DNA of 64,000 nt from Embleya scabrispora (GTDB lineage Bacteria; Actinomycetota; Actinomycetes; Streptomycetales; Streptomycetaceae), in NCBI RefSeq assembly GCF_002024165.1, contig NZ_MWQN01000001.1, forward strand, positions 4,319,501 through 4,383,500, given 5' to 3'. Of the stretch, positions 28,436 to 37,270 are shown one piece after another. Within the stretch, counting starts at the first letter, position 1. Each line of letters starts with the position of its first letter. The notes under the pieces were generated by a model. That model was not told where the DNA came from, did no database searches, and worked only from the letters and a program-made list of their open reading frames with translations. Position numbers and translations under genes: made by a program.

Positions 28436-29410
28436 ATGCGACGAGTCCGCTATCACGAGTACGGTGACCCGGAAGTCCTCACCGTGGAGGAGGCCGACGT
28501 GCCGACGCCCGGACCGGGACAGGTGCTGATCCGGAGCGAGGCGATCGGCGCCAATTTCGTCGACACCCGGTTTCGGCGCGGGCCCGCCGCCGGTCCGCTG
28601 TTCCAGCGGCCGCTGCCCGGTGTGCTCACCGGTGACGTGGTGGGCCGGGTCGAAGCGCTCGGCCCGGGGGTGGACGGGCCGCCGGTCGGTGCGCGGGTGG
28701 CGGCATTGGCGGAGGACGCGTTCGCCGACTTCGTGCTCGCCGACGCCGAGTGGTCGGTGGAGGTGCCCGACGGGCTCGACGCCGGCGCGGCGAGCGTGTT
28801 GCCGCTGGCCGCGCCGGTGGCGCTGCGGGCCGTGCGGACCGGGCGACTCGCCCCGGGCGAGACGGTGTTGGTGCACGCCGCCGCCGGGGGCATCGGCCAC
28901 CTGGTCGTGCAACTGGCCAAACTGCTCGGCGCCGGTACGGTCGTCGCCGCCGTCGGGTCGGCCGCCAAGTTCGACTTCGTCCGGGCGTACGGCGCCGACT
29001 TCGCCGTCGACTACTCCGTCGCCGACTGGCCGGAGCGGGTGCGGGAGATCGTGCCCGCGGGCGTGGACGTCGTGCTGGACTCGGTGGGCGGGGAGATCCT
29101 GCGCCGCGGCTTCGACGTGGTGGCGCCGTTCGGGCGGGTCGTGGTCTACGGCGCGGCGAGCGGCGACGTGTCCGGTATCGCGCTCACCGATCTGTTCGCC
29201 CTCCGGTCCGTGGCCGGCTTCTCCCTTCTCGCCTGGCGCGCCGCCGCTCCCGAGCGGGCCCGCGAGGAGACGGCCGAACTCGCCGAACACCTGGCGTCGG
29301 GCCGGCTGCGGCCGGCGGTCCACACGACCCTCCCGCTGACCGAGGCGGTACGGGCCCACCGAGTGCTGGAAGAACGCACCCAACTCGGCCGGGTCCTGCT
29401 CGTCCCCTAG
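28436..29410 (+). CDS. NADPH:quinone oxidoreductase (zinc-independent MDR family)
   Basis: A 324-residue medium-chain reductase. The N-terminal GroES-like domain begins RRVRYHEYGDPEVLTVEEAD; the Rossmann domain has VLVHAAAGGIGHLVVQLAKL. The typical catalytic zinc Cys/His ligands are absent, as in QOR-type enzymes that reduce quinones with NADPH. GGAGG five bases before the ATG at 28436 decides the start over an upstream ATG that would overlap the operators. Regulated by the divergent TetR. The gene interrupts the otherwise conserved cysM-murI interval. Confidence 0.88.
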   Translation: MRRVRYHEYGDPEVLTVEEADVPTPGPGQVLIRSEAIGANFVDTRFRRGPAAGPLFQRPLPGVLTGDVVGRVEALGPGVDGPPVGARVAALAEDAFADFVLADAEWSVEVPDGLDAGAASVLPLAAPVALRAVRTGRLAPGETVLVHAAAGGIGHLVVQLAKLLGAGTVVAAVGSAAKFDFVRAYGADFAVDYSVADWPERVREIVPAGVDVVLDSVGGEILRRGFDVVAPFGRVVVYGAASGDVSGIALTDLFALRSVAGFSLLAWRAAAPERAREETAELAEHLASGRLRPAVHTTLPLTEAVRAHRVLEERTQLGRVLLVP

Positions 29411-29497
29411 GAGCCGCCGAGGCGGGCCGGTATGACGTCGGTTACTCCGGGGGCGTTGTGTGGGGGCGCGTGGGGGGTCTCTGCGTACTCTCGGGGG

Positions 29498-29662
29498 GTG
29501 GTATTCGTATCCAGCGGCGCGCCGAGCGGGATCGTCGATTCCGGTGTCGGTGGCCCTCCCGTGGCCCGGGCCGGGTTCGAGCGGTCGCCGCGTGCGGCCG
29601 GTCGGCCGATGCGAGGCGTGCTCGGAGTCACCGGCGTCGACGTGTTCGGAGCGCTCGCGTGA
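29498..29662 (+). pseudogene. murI: Relic of glutamate racemase murI (N-terminal piece)
   Basis: A 54-codon frame starting at a GTG after a GGGGGG run. Residues near its start, SGIVDSGVGGPPVARAGFER, resemble the glutamate racemase N-terminus (GIFDSGVGGLTVARA type), including the catalytic-site strand and the glycine loop. After about 30 residues the resemblance is lost and the frame ends with GTGA, its stop overlapping the start of the MBL gene. murI sits exactly at this place, before the MBL gene, in mycobacteria. A full racemase is about 270 residues, so this is inactive. It may still serve to couple translation into the MBL gene. Confidence 0.55.
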
Positions 29663-30414
29663 AACTTACCGTCGTCGGGTGTTCCGGCAGCTTCCCCGGA
29701 CCGGACAGCCCCTGCTCGTGCTACCTCCTGGAGGCCGACGGGGTGCGGATCCTGGTCGATCTCGGCAACGGCGCGCTCGGTGCCCTCCAGCGCCATGCCA
29801 CGCTCGGCTCGATCGACGCCGTACTGCTCAGCCACCTGCACGCCGACCACTGCCTCGACCTCGCCTGCTACTTCGTGGCCCGCAAGTACTGCCCGGCCGG
29901 GGAGTTGCCCCGGCTGGCGGTCTACGGGCCGGCCGACACGCACGAGCGGATCGCGCGCGCCTACGACGTCGAGGGCGCGATCGACAACGGGCGCATGGCC
30001 GAGGTGTTCGACTTCCGCACGGTGGTCACCGGCACCTTCGAGGTGGGCCCCTTCCGGATCACCGCCGACCGGATGCCGCACCCCGTCGAGTCCTACGCGT
30101 TCCGGATCGAGGCGGGCGGGCGATCGCTGGTCTACTCCGGCGACACCGGGGTCAGCGACGACCTGGTGCGCATCTCGCGCGGTGCCGACCTGCTGCTGTG
30201 CGAGGCGTCGTTCGAGCACGGCCGAGAGGACCTGCCGCACGTGCACCTGAACGGTCGACAGGCCGGCGAGCATGCCGAACGGGCGGGCGTGGGGCGGCTG
30301 TTGCTCACCCACATCCCGCCGTGGACCAGCCGCGAGCGCAATCTCGACGACGCCCGCAAGACCTTCACCGGCGCCGTCGACCTGGCGCTGCCGGATGCCT
30401 CGCACACGGTCTGA
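29659..30414 (+). CDS. MBL-fold metallohydrolase (Rv1339/cAMP-phosphodiesterase-like)
   Basis: A 251-residue metallo-beta-lactamase-fold hydrolase. The metal motif is His59-Leu-His61-Ala-Asp63-His64 in LLSHLHADHCLDLAC; further ligands are in YSGDTG and LLTHIPPW. It is the homologue of Rv1339, reported to be an atypical cyclic-nucleotide phosphodiesterase; the same position before rph supports orthology. The GTG start is preceded by GGAG eight bases upstream and overlaps the stop of the murI relic. Confidence 0.88.
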   Translation: MKLTVVGCSGSFPGPDSPCSCYLLEADGVRILVDLGNGALGALQRHATLGSIDAVLLSHLHADHCLDLACYFVARKYCPAGELPRLAVYGPADTHERIARAYDVEGAIDNGRMAEVFDFRTVVTGTFEVGPFRITADRMPHPVESYAFRIEAGGRSLVYSGDTGVSDDLVRISRGADLLLCEASFEHGREDLPHVHLNGRQAGEHAERAGVGRLLLTHIPPWTSRERNLDDARKTFTGAVDLALPDASHTV

Positions 30415-30466
30415 ACCCGGCGCCGCCCGGTCCGGACCGGCACCTGCCACGGCTTAGGCTGGAGGC

Positions 30467-31192
30467 ATGTCACGAGTAGACGGCCGTACCCCCGAGCAGC
30501 TCCGCCCGATCGGCTTCCAGCGCAAGTGGCTCGACCACGCCGAGGGCTCGGTCCTCGTCGAGTTCGGCCGCACCCGCGTCCTGGTCGCCGCCAGCGTCAC
30601 CGAGGGTGTGCCGCGCTGGCGCAAGGGCAGCGGCGAGGGCTGGGTGACCGCCGAATACTCGATGTTGCCGCGCGCCACCCACACCCGGGGGGACCGGGAG
30701 TCGGTCAAGGGCCGGATCGGCGGGCGTACCCACGAGATCTCGCGGCTGATCGGCCGCTCGCTGCGTGCGGTGATCGACACCAAGGCGCTCGGCGAGACCA
30801 CCATCCACCTGGACTGCGACGTGCTCCAGGCGGACGGCGGCACCCGGACCGCGGCGATCACCGGGGCCTACGTCGCCCTCGCCGACGCGGTGACCTGGGC
30901 GCGCGAGCACAAGCTCACCCGCAAGGGCGCCAACCCGCTGATCGGGTCGGTGGCGGCGGTCAGCGTCGGGATCATCGACGGGGTGCCGATGTTGGACCTC
31001 CCGTACGAGGAGGACGTGCGGGCCGAGACCGACATGAACATCGTCTGCACCGGGGACGGCCGCTTCGTCGAGGTGCAGGGCACCGCGGAGAAGGAGCCCT
31101 TCGACCGGGCGCTGCTGAACGACCTGCTGGATCTGGGCGCTCGGGGCTGCGCTGAGCTGACGGCGCTTCAGCAGCGCGCCCTGGAGGGCTGA
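30467..31192 (+). CDS. rph: Ribonuclease PH
   Basis: A 241-residue phosphorolytic 3' exonuclease that trims tRNA precursors. Diagnostic segments: [40 protein letters not shown], the phosphate/RNA-binding [20 protein letters not shown], and [20 protein letters not shown]. Length and all motifs are normal, so it should be active. GGAGG lies two bases before the ATG region. In an operon-like row with the MBL gene; rdgB follows after two inserted genes. Confidence 0.95.
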   Translation: MSRVDGRTPEQLRPIGFQRKWLDHAEGSVLVEFGRTRVLVAASVTEGVPRWRKGSGEGWVTAEYSMLPRATHTRGDRESVKGRIGGRTHEISRLIGRSLRAVIDTKALGETTIHLDCDVLQADGGTRTAAITGAYVALADAVTWAREHKLTRKGANPLIGSVAAVSVGIIDGVPMLDLPYEEDVRAETDMNIVCTGDGRFVEVQGTAEKEPFDRALLNDLLDLGARGCAELTALQQRALEG

Positions 31193-31211
31193 ACGGCCGA
31201 GCGGCGCGGTT

Positions 31212-31246
31212 CCGGGGGCCGCGAGGCCCAGGCCTCGGGTCCCCGG
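31212..31246 (+). terminator. Hairpin terminator after rph
   Basis: CCGGGG...CCCCGG with an inner CGAGGCC-CA-GGCCTCG stem; a long, nearly continuous hairpin 20 bases after the rph stop. Confidence 0.7.
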
Positions 31247-31474
31247 GTCTCCGGGGAGGCAACGGCGGTGCCCCGAGGGGGCGTTGGCGGCATATCGTGG
31301 CAAACGGTGGTCACGCGTCGATTGCGAGTGTCACGTACGCGCAACCGACACGCACCGGGTGTGCGACCGTCGGCCCGTCGCGGCCCCGGACACCAGTACG
31401 GTCATGGCACCTGGTCATTTCGATCAGCGGCAGCCACGACCGGGCCGATCGGCCCGTCCCTGACGAGGAGCACC

Positions 31475-31873
31475 ATGTTCCGCGCCACGTACCGTCCGCG
31501 CCGGGTCCTGCGCGTCACGATCGCCGCCACCGCCATGGCAAGCGCGTTGTTCGCCACCGCCGCGTGCAGTGAGGCGCAAAAGGCGATCTCGTGCGCCGAA
31601 CTGGCCATGAACCTCACCAACGACGTCTCCGATCTCGGCAGTGTGCTGAACGACCCGCCCGCCGCCCGCAAGGCGCTCGACAACCTCCAGAAGACCTTGA
31701 ACGACAAGACCAAGGACCTGGACTCCGACGACGCGAAGAACGCCGCGAACGGCCTGGGCGACGTGATCACCCAGCTCAGCACCAAGGCGGCCAACGGCGG
31801 CAACCTCAGCGCGAGCGACGTGCAGCCGCTGATCAACGGCGCGAAGAACCTGACCACGATCTGCGTCAAGTAG
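31475..31873 (+). CDS. Small secreted lipoprotein
   Basis: A 132-residue protein with a lipoprotein signal: basic RPRRVLRV, hydrophobic TIAATAMASALFATAA, then Cys in the lipobox TAAC at about residue 31. The mature part is hydrophilic and helical with regular heptad-like Leu spacing (LDNLQKTLNDKTKDLDSDD) and two further cysteines (SCAEL and TICVK) that could form a disulfide. No family name. GAGGAG four bases upstream supports the start. It and the following cupin gene separate rph from rdgB, which are adjacent in mycobacteria. The 280 bases before it hold no gene. Confidence 0.82.
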   Translation: MFRATYRPRRVLRVTIAATAMASALFATAACSEAQKAISCAELAMNLTNDVSDLGSVLNDPPAARKALDNLQKTLNDKTKDLDSDDAKNAANGLGDVITQLSTKAANGGNLSASDVQPLINGAKNLTTICVK

Positions 31874-32020
31874 GTTGCGCGGGCCCGGCGGTTCGAGTGG
31901 TTCGACCGGATCGAGCAGCACACGCGGGGGGTGCCACGAAGGACGCGCCGCGGTCCGCTCGCGATCGTCCGCGTCGAAGCGCAGGATGGAAGTGGTGACC
32001 TCCGAAGGAGATGATCCACC

Positions 32021-32371
32021 ATGCTCGCTGTGCGATCGATCAACGAAGCCGACGAGAGCCGCGACATACCGCACGGTCACCTGGACGTGGTCAGTCTGGA
32101 AGGCGTCGATTTCGGCGTTGCCCGATTCGAGCCGGGCTGGCGATGGTCGCGGGACGTCGGGCCCATCGCCGGGACCGACAGTTGCCAATTCCACCACAAC
32201 GGTTACGTCGCCCAGGGACACGTACACATCCGCATGGACGACGGCGAGGAGAAGGACCTCAAGGCGGGCGACGTCTTCGTCTGCGACCCCGGCCACGACG
32301 CGTGGGTCGTCGGCGACGAGACCGCGCTGGTCTTCGACTTCGCCGGCAACATCCACGACTACGCCAAGTAG
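32021..32371 (+). CDS. Cupin-domain protein
   Basis: A 116-residue single-domain cupin. Motif 1 is around HHNGYVAQGHVHIRM, motif 2 around GDVFVCDPGHDAWVVG; His residues that could bind a metal are present in both. Cupins of this size act as small dioxygenases, isomerases or sensors, and no substrate is apparent. GAAGGAG ten bases before the ATG gives a firm start. Alone on the strand between a lipoprotein gene and rdgB. Confidence 0.8.
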   Translation: MLAVRSINEADESRDIPHGHLDVVSLEGVDFGVARFEPGWRWSRDVGPIAGTDSCQFHHNGYVAQGHVHIRMDDGEEKDLKAGDVFVCDPGHDAWVVGDETALVFDFAGNIHDYAK

Positions 32372-32466
32372 CCGCCGACGAAGCGGCGATCCGGGCGCCC
32401 GCGCCCGGACGTGATGACCCGCACGCCGGATTCGGTCGGTGGTCGGGGCGACCCTAGGCTTGCGCC

Positions 32467-33069
32467 ATGAGCCGTCTCGTACTCGCCACGCGCAACGCCA
32501 ACAAGGTCGTGGAGCTCCAGCAGATCTTCGCGGCCGTCGGACTCGACGTCGAACTCGTCGGGATGGACGCCTACCCCGATGTCCCCGACGTGCCCGAGAC
32601 GGGGCTCACCTTCGCGGCCAACGCGCTGCTCAAGGCGCACGCCGTCGCGCGGGCCACCGGACTCCCGGCGATCGCCGACGACTCGGGCCTGTGCGTGGCC
32701 GCGCTCAACGGGATGCCCGGAATCTTCTCCGCCCGCTGGGCCGGTACACACGGCGACGACTCGGCCAATCTGCGGCTGCTGCTCGCCCAACTGTCCGACA
32801 TCGCCGACGAACACCGCGAGGCGTGGTTCGCGTGCGCGGCGGCGCTCGCGCTGCCCGACGGCACCGAGCGGGTGGTCGAGGGCCGGTTCGAGGGCACGCT
32901 GACCCGCGAGCCGCGCGGCACCGGCGGCTTCGGCTACGACCCGATCCTGCAGGTGGCCGGCGACACCCGCACCGCCGCCGAATTGACCGCCGCCGAGAAG
33001 AACGCGATCAGCCACCGGGGCAAGGCGTTTCGCGCACTGGCCCCGATCGTGTCCGAGCTGATCGGTTGA
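32467..33069 (+). CDS. rdgB: XTP/dITP diphosphatase (non-canonical purine NTP pyrophosphatase)
   Basis: A 200-residue Ham1-family enzyme removing dITP, dHapTP and XTP from the nucleotide pool. The start SRLVLATRNANKVVELQQI carries the substrate-binding T/S-x-N-x-x-K signature; TGLTFAANALLKA, IADDSGLCV (Mg-binding Asp pair) and GFGYDPIL complete the family pattern. Length is normal. It closes the conserved rph-rdgB segment. Confidence 0.95.
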   Translation: MSRLVLATRNANKVVELQQIFAAVGLDVELVGMDAYPDVPDVPETGLTFAANALLKAHAVARATGLPAIADDSGLCVAALNGMPGIFSARWAGTHGDDSANLRLLLAQLSDIADEHREAWFACAAALALPDGTERVVEGRFEGTLTREPRGTGGFGYDPILQVAGDTRTAAELTAAEKNAISHRGKAFRALAPIVSELIG

Positions 33070-33104
33070 CCACCTCCGCTCCCGGCTGCCCGCATCCGTC
33101 CATT

Positions 33105-33155
33105 CCTGCCGGGATCCGGCAGGGTTGGTAGCGTCTTCGTGCCGGATTCCCGGCA
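33105..33155. promoter_or_regulatory. Two TGCCGG palindromes upstream of the PucR gene
   Basis: Site 1: CCTGCCGG-GAT-CCGGCAGG (33105-33123, core 33107-33121). Site 2: TGCCGG-ATTC-CCGGCA (33140-33155). They share the half-site TGCCGG with a third site after the PucR gene. Site 2 ends 33 bases before the PucR start codon. Confidence 0.65.
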
Positions 33156-33188
33156 GCGAAGCGGGGCCACGGGGTACGGGGGAAAGGC

Positions 33189-34301
33189 GTGAAGAGCGAC
33201 GACGGGATACCCGCCGAGTTCGTGCACGACTGGGCCGAACTGCTCGGCGAGATCTCGATCACCGGGCGGCTGTTGCGCCGCGCCGAGTTGGACGTGCTGG
33301 CCGATCTCGGCGAGCGGGCCGCGGAGGCCGGACACCACTGGCGCGCGCTGGTCGACCTGTACCTGTGCGAGACCCGCCGGGTGTGGACCACCCTGCCGGG
33401 CGTCGCCCGCGCCGGGAGCGTGGGTGAGGCGGCCCGGGCGGGCGAGGCGGTGCTGACCGCCTCGGAGGCGGCGATCACCGCGCTGGGCGCCGGCCACGAG
33501 CGGGCCCAGCGGTTGGCGGTCCGCCAGGAGGAGGCCGCCCGTCGCGAGTTCATCGACGACCTGTTGTACGGCCGCAGCGACCCGGGCCGACTCGCCGAGC
33601 GCGCCGAGCGGTTCGGGCTGCGGCTGGCCCGCGCGCACGCGGTCGCGGTGGCGGTGGGCGCGGTGGTGTACGACGAGGCGCACCCGCTTGTGCGCCGGGT
33701 CGAGCGCGAGTTGATCGGCCGATTCGGCGAACGCGACGTGCTGCTGACCACCAAGGGCGGCCGACTGGTGTGTATCGCGCCGGACGACGAGCGGCCGGTG
33801 CTCGCCGCCTTCGCCAAGTACGCGACCTGGTCCGGTGGCGGCGGCCGGGAGGGTGTCGACCGGGTCGCCCTGGGCCGATCGCACCCGGGCGCGGGCGGCG
33901 TCGTGCTGTCCTACGAGGAGGCGCTGGGCGCGCTCGACCTGGCCGAGCGGCTGGACCTGCCGGGTCCCGTGCTCGACGCCGCCGAGCTGCTGGTCTTCCC
34001 GGTACTGCTGCGCGACCGGGCGGCGATGGCCGATCTGGTGCGCACCGCGCTCGGACCGCTGGTGCACGCGCGCGGCGGCGCGGCCCCGCTCCTGGAGACG
34101 ATCACCGCGTGCGCGGCGGCGGGCTACGTCAACGCCGAGGCCGCGCGCCGGCTGCGGATCAGCGTACGCACGCTGTCCTATCGACTGGAGCGGATCCGGA
34201 CGCTGACCGGATACGACCCGGGCGACGCGTTGCAGCGCTACACGCTGGAGACCGCGGCGCTCGGCGCCCGCGTCCTGGGCTGGCCGGGCACTCCCCTTTG
34301 A
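33189..34301 (+). CDS. PucR/CdaR-family transcriptional regulator
   Basis: A 370-residue regulator. The N-terminal half is helical and without a known domain; residues 120-260 resemble the GGDEF-like CdaR domain; the C-terminal PucR helix-turn-helix is clear (ACAAAGYVNAEAARRLRISV, then RTLSYRLERIRTLTGYDP). GTG is preceded by GGGGGAAAGG. Two palindromes lie before it and one in the interval to the next genes on the same strand, so it likely controls itself and the three-gene membrane/ATPase set downstream. Confidence 0.85.
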   Translation: MKSDDGIPAEFVHDWAELLGEISITGRLLRRAELDVLADLGERAAEAGHHWRALVDLYLCETRRVWTTLPGVARAGSVGEAARAGEAVLTASEAAITALGAGHERAQRLAVRQEEAARREFIDDLLYGRSDPGRLAERAERFGLRLARAHAVAVAVGAVVYDEAHPLVRRVERELIGRFGERDVLLTTKGGRLVCIAPDDERPVLAAFAKYATWSGGGGREGVDRVALGRSHPGAGGVVLSYEEALGALDLAERLDLPGPVLDAAELLVFPVLLRDRAAMADLVRTALGPLVHARGGAAPLLETITACAAAGYVNAEAARRLRISVRTLSYRLERIRTLTGYDPGDALQRYTLETAALGARVLGWPGTPL

Positions 34302-34349
34302 CCTGGCTTTTCCCGGGTCGCGGATCGGACGTCAAGGGGCGACCAACAC

Positions 34350-34364
34350 TGCCGGCTTCCGGCA
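34350..34364. promoter_or_regulatory. Third TGCCGG palindrome, before the YqiJ-like gene
   Basis: TGCCGG-CTT-CCGGCA, the same half-sites as the two upstream of the PucR gene. It ends 62 bases before the start of the membrane protein gene. Confidence 0.6.
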
Positions 34365-34426
34365 ATGCGCGCGGATCCGCGGCGGTGCCACCATGACGGC
34401 GCACGACAGGCCGAGGGGGTGGGACG

Positions 34427-35071
34427 GTGGGGGATTTCGTGCGGGCGGCACTGGCGTTTCCCGCCGTCCTGTTCAGCTTCGCGCTCGTCGTGGTGGCGGC
34501 CTACTGGCTGCTGGTGTTGATCGGCGGTGTCGCCGTGGGCCATGGCGGCTCCGGGGGTGGTCATCATGGCGGGCACTGGGCCCACGGGGGTCATGACGGT
34601 CACGGGGGCCATGGGGACCACGGCCCGGGCGACACCGCCGGTGTCCCGGTCACGGTGACGATCTCGATCGCGATCGCCGTGACCTGGTTCTGCTGCCTGG
34701 TCGGTACCGCGCTGACCGAGCGGTGGTGGCTGCGCGCCGCGGCGCTCCCCGCGGCGCTCGGTGCCGGATGGGTGGCCGCGCGCCTCGCGCGGGCGCTGGG
34801 CCGCCGCTTCCTGAAGGCCGAACGGCCGTCCCTGCGGGCCGACTTCGTCGGTCGTACCTGCCTGATCCGGACCGGTCGGGTGGGTCACGACTTCGGTCAG
34901 GCCGAGGTTCGGGCCGAGGACGGCTCGACCGCGCTCCTCCAGGTCCGCACGGACGAGAGCGGGCTGGTCTCCGGCAGCACCGCGTTGATCTTCGACTACG
35001 ACGTCGCCGGCGAGTTCTTCCGGGTCACCCGCTTCGACAGCGCGCTGGACCCGGACCGCGTCACCGGCTGA
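34427..35071 (+). CDS. YqiJ/NfeD-like membrane protein with His-rich loop
   Basis: A 214-residue protein. One N-terminal helix (LAFPAVLFSFALVVVAAYWL) is followed by a glycine/histidine loop (about residues 38-70) with nine His, then further helices (VTVTISIAIAVTWFCCLVG and LRAAALPAALGAGWVAARLA). The C-terminal 85 residues look like a soluble OB-fold (LRADFVGRTCLIRTGRVGHD). This is the arrangement of YqiJ/NfeD partners that pair with flotillins. The GTG start lacks a good ribosome-binding site. The flotillin gene follows after 150 bases. Confidence 0.78.
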   Translation: MGDFVRAALAFPAVLFSFALVVVAAYWLLVLIGGVAVGHGGSGGGHHGGHWAHGGHDGHGGHGDHGPGDTAGVPVTVTISIAIAVTWFCCLVGTALTERWWLRAAALPAALGAGWVAARLARALGRRFLKAERPSLRADFVGRTCLIRTGRVGHDFGQAEVRAEDGSTALLQVRTDESGLVSGSTALIFDYDVAGEFFRVTRFDSALDPDRVTG

Positions 35072-35221
35072 CCCCCTCCGTGCCCCCGGCCGCCCCGAGC
35101 CGGTCCACGCGCACGCGCCCACCCGCCGCCTCGCCCGCCCGTCCTGCGCCCTGTCCGTCCGCCGCCGCGCGGCTTTGCCCGTGCGGTTCCCAACGTCCCG
35201 TTCGACCAAGGGATTTCACTG

Positions 35222-37252
35222 ATGGATGCCATCACCGTGGGCATCGGCGTGCTCGTCGCCGTCGTCCTGCTCGTCGTGCTCGTCGTCTTCCTCGCCGTGA
35301 CCCGGCTCTACCGCAAGGTCTCGCAGGGCCAGGCCCTGATCATCTCCAAGGCCAACACGGTCGACGTCACCTTCACCGGCGCCGTGGTGCTGCCGGTGCT
35401 GCACCGGGCCGAGACCATGGACATCTCGGTGAAGACCATCGAGATCCGCCGGACCGGGCGCGAGGGGCTGATCTGCCGGGACAACATCCGGGCGGACATC
35501 CACATCTATTTCTTCGTCCGGGTCAACAAGACCGTCGAGGACGTGATCAAGGTGGCCCAGGCGATCGGCGCGGACCGGGCCAGCGACCGGGCGGCGATCC
35601 AGGACTTCTTCGCGGCCAAGTTCGCCGAGGCGCTCAAGACGGTCGGCAAACAACTCGACTTCGTCGACCTGTACACCAAGCGCGAGGAGTTCCGGGACCG
35701 GATCCTCGCGGTGATCGGCACCGACCTCAACGGCTACCACCTCGACGACGCCGCGATCGACTTCCTCGAACAGACCCCGATGAGCCAACTCGACGCCGCG
35801 AACATCCTGGACGCCCAGGGCATTCGCAAGATCACCGAGCTGACCACCATCGAGCACGTGCGCACCAACGAGTACCAGCGCACCGAGGAGAAGGAGATGA
35901 CCCGGCAAAACGTCGAGGCCCGCGAGACGGTACTCGAACTGGAGCGCCGCCAGGCCGACGCGGAGATCAAGCAGCGCCGCGAGATCGAGATCAGCCGCGC
36001 CCGGGAGGAGGCGGAGACCTCCCGGGTGCAGGCCGAGGAGCGGCTGCGCGCGCAATCGGCGCACATGAAGACCGAGGAAACGCTCGGGATCCAGAACGAG
36101 AACCGGGAGCGCGAGGTCGCCGTCGCGCAGAAGAACCGCGAGCGGGTGATCGCGGTGGAGAACGAGCGGATCGAGAAGGACCGCCTTCTGGAGGTGATCG
36201 CCCGCGAGCGGGAGACCCAGCTGCGCCGGATCGCCGGTGACAAGGAGGTCGAGGCGGAGAAGCGGGACATCGCCGAGGTGATCCGCGAGCGGATCGCGGT
36301 CGAGCGCACGGTGGCCGCGCAGGAGGAGGAGATCAAGAAGCTGCGGATGGTCGAGGAGGCCGAGCGCGAGCGGCAGGCCCGGATCATCCTCGCTGAGGGC
36401 GAGGCCCAGGGACGACTGGTCAAGGACATCAAGGCGGCCGAGGCCGCCGAGCAGTCGGCCGGACACCGCGCGGCCGAGCAGCTCACCATGGCCGAGGCCC
36501 GGCGCAAGTCGGCCGAACTGGACACCCAGGCCGCGATCCGCGCCGCCGAGGGCAAGCGGGCCGAGGCCGCCGCGGTGGGCCTTGCCGAGGCGGAGGTGAC
36601 CGAGCGGATGGCCGAGGCGGTGTCCAAGCGCGGCCACGCCGAGGCCGCGGTGACGCGCGAGAAGGCGCTGGCGAGCGCCGACGGCCTGCGCGAGCGGCTC
36701 AAGGGCGAGGCCGAGGGCCTGACCGAGAAGGCCGCCGCGATGGCCGCGCTCGACGAGTCGAGCCGGATGCACGAGGAGTACCGACTGCGCCTGGAGGCGG
36801 AGAAGGAGATCCGGCTCGCCGGCCTGGAGGTGAACCGGCGGATCGCCGAGGCGCAGGCCACCGTGCTGGCCACCGGCCTGGAGAACGCCAAGATCGACAT
36901 CGTCGGCGGGGACAGCGTGTTCTTCGACCGGATCGTGGGCGCGATGGCCGCCGGGAAGAGCGTGGACGCCTTCGTCGACCGCTCCGACACCGTGCGCACG
37001 ATGGCCGCCTCCTGGCTGGACCCGAACGGTTCGACGTTCGTCGACGACCTCGGCGCGCTGGCCGCGGGCCTGGGCTCGGGCGGCGTGCGCGACCTGACCC
37101 TCGCGGGCGCGCTCGGCGCGCTGATCGCCGGCGGCGGACCGCAGTCGGCCACTTTCCAGGGCCTGCTGGACGCGGTCCGGGCCGGCGGGCTGGGCGAGAC
37201 CCGGCTCGCCGACCTGACCGCCCCGGCCCGGCTCAACGGCCTGGCCAAGTAG
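35222..37252 (+). CDS. Flotillin/SPFH-family membrane scaffold protein (YqiK-like)
   Basis: A 676-residue protein. An N-terminal helix (GVLVAVVLLVVLVVFLAVTR) is followed by the SPFH (band 7) domain (residues about 30-200, with FTGAVVLPVLHRAETMDISV and DNIRADIHIYFFVRV). A long Glu/Ala/Arg coiled coil spans about 230-560, and a C-terminal oligomerisation-like segment ends the protein (SVFFDRIVGAMAAGKSVDAF). It matches YqiK-type flotillins in length and order. Flotillins form membrane rafts or cages. The preceding NfeD-like gene and the following giant AAA+ gene on the same strand, 18 bases away, suggest one assembly. Confidence 0.9.
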   Translation: MDAITVGIGVLVAVVLLVVLVVFLAVTRLYRKVSQGQALIISKANTVDVTFTGAVVLPVLHRAETMDISVKTIEIRRTGREGLICRDNIRADIHIYFFVRVNKTVEDVIKVAQAIGADRASDRAAIQDFFAAKFAEALKTVGKQLDFVDLYTKREEFRDRILAVIGTDLNGYHLDDAAIDFLEQTPMSQLDAANILDAQGIRKITELTTIEHVRTNEYQRTEEKEMTRQNVEARETVLELERRQADAEIKQRREIEISRAREEAETSRVQAEERLRAQSAHMKTEETLGIQNENREREVAVAQKNRERVIAVENERIEKDRLLEVIARERETQLRRIAGDKEVEAEKRDIAEVIRERIAVERTVAAQEEEIKKLRMVEEAERERQARIILAEGEAQGRLVKDIKAAEAAEQSAGHRAAEQLTMAEARRKSAELDTQAAIRAAEGKRAEAAAVGLAEAEVTERMAEAVSKRGHAEAAVTREKALASADGLRERLKGEAEGLTEKAAAMAALDESSRMHEEYRLRLEAEKEIRLAGLEVNRRIAEAQATVLATGLENAKIDIVGGDSVFFDRIVGAMAAGKSVDAFVDRSDTVRTMAASWLDPNGSTFVDDLGALAAGLGSGGVRDLTLAGALGALIAGGGPQSATFQGLLDAVRAGGLGETRLADLTAPARLNGLAK

Positions 37253-37270
37253 CGGGGCCGCGCGATCACC

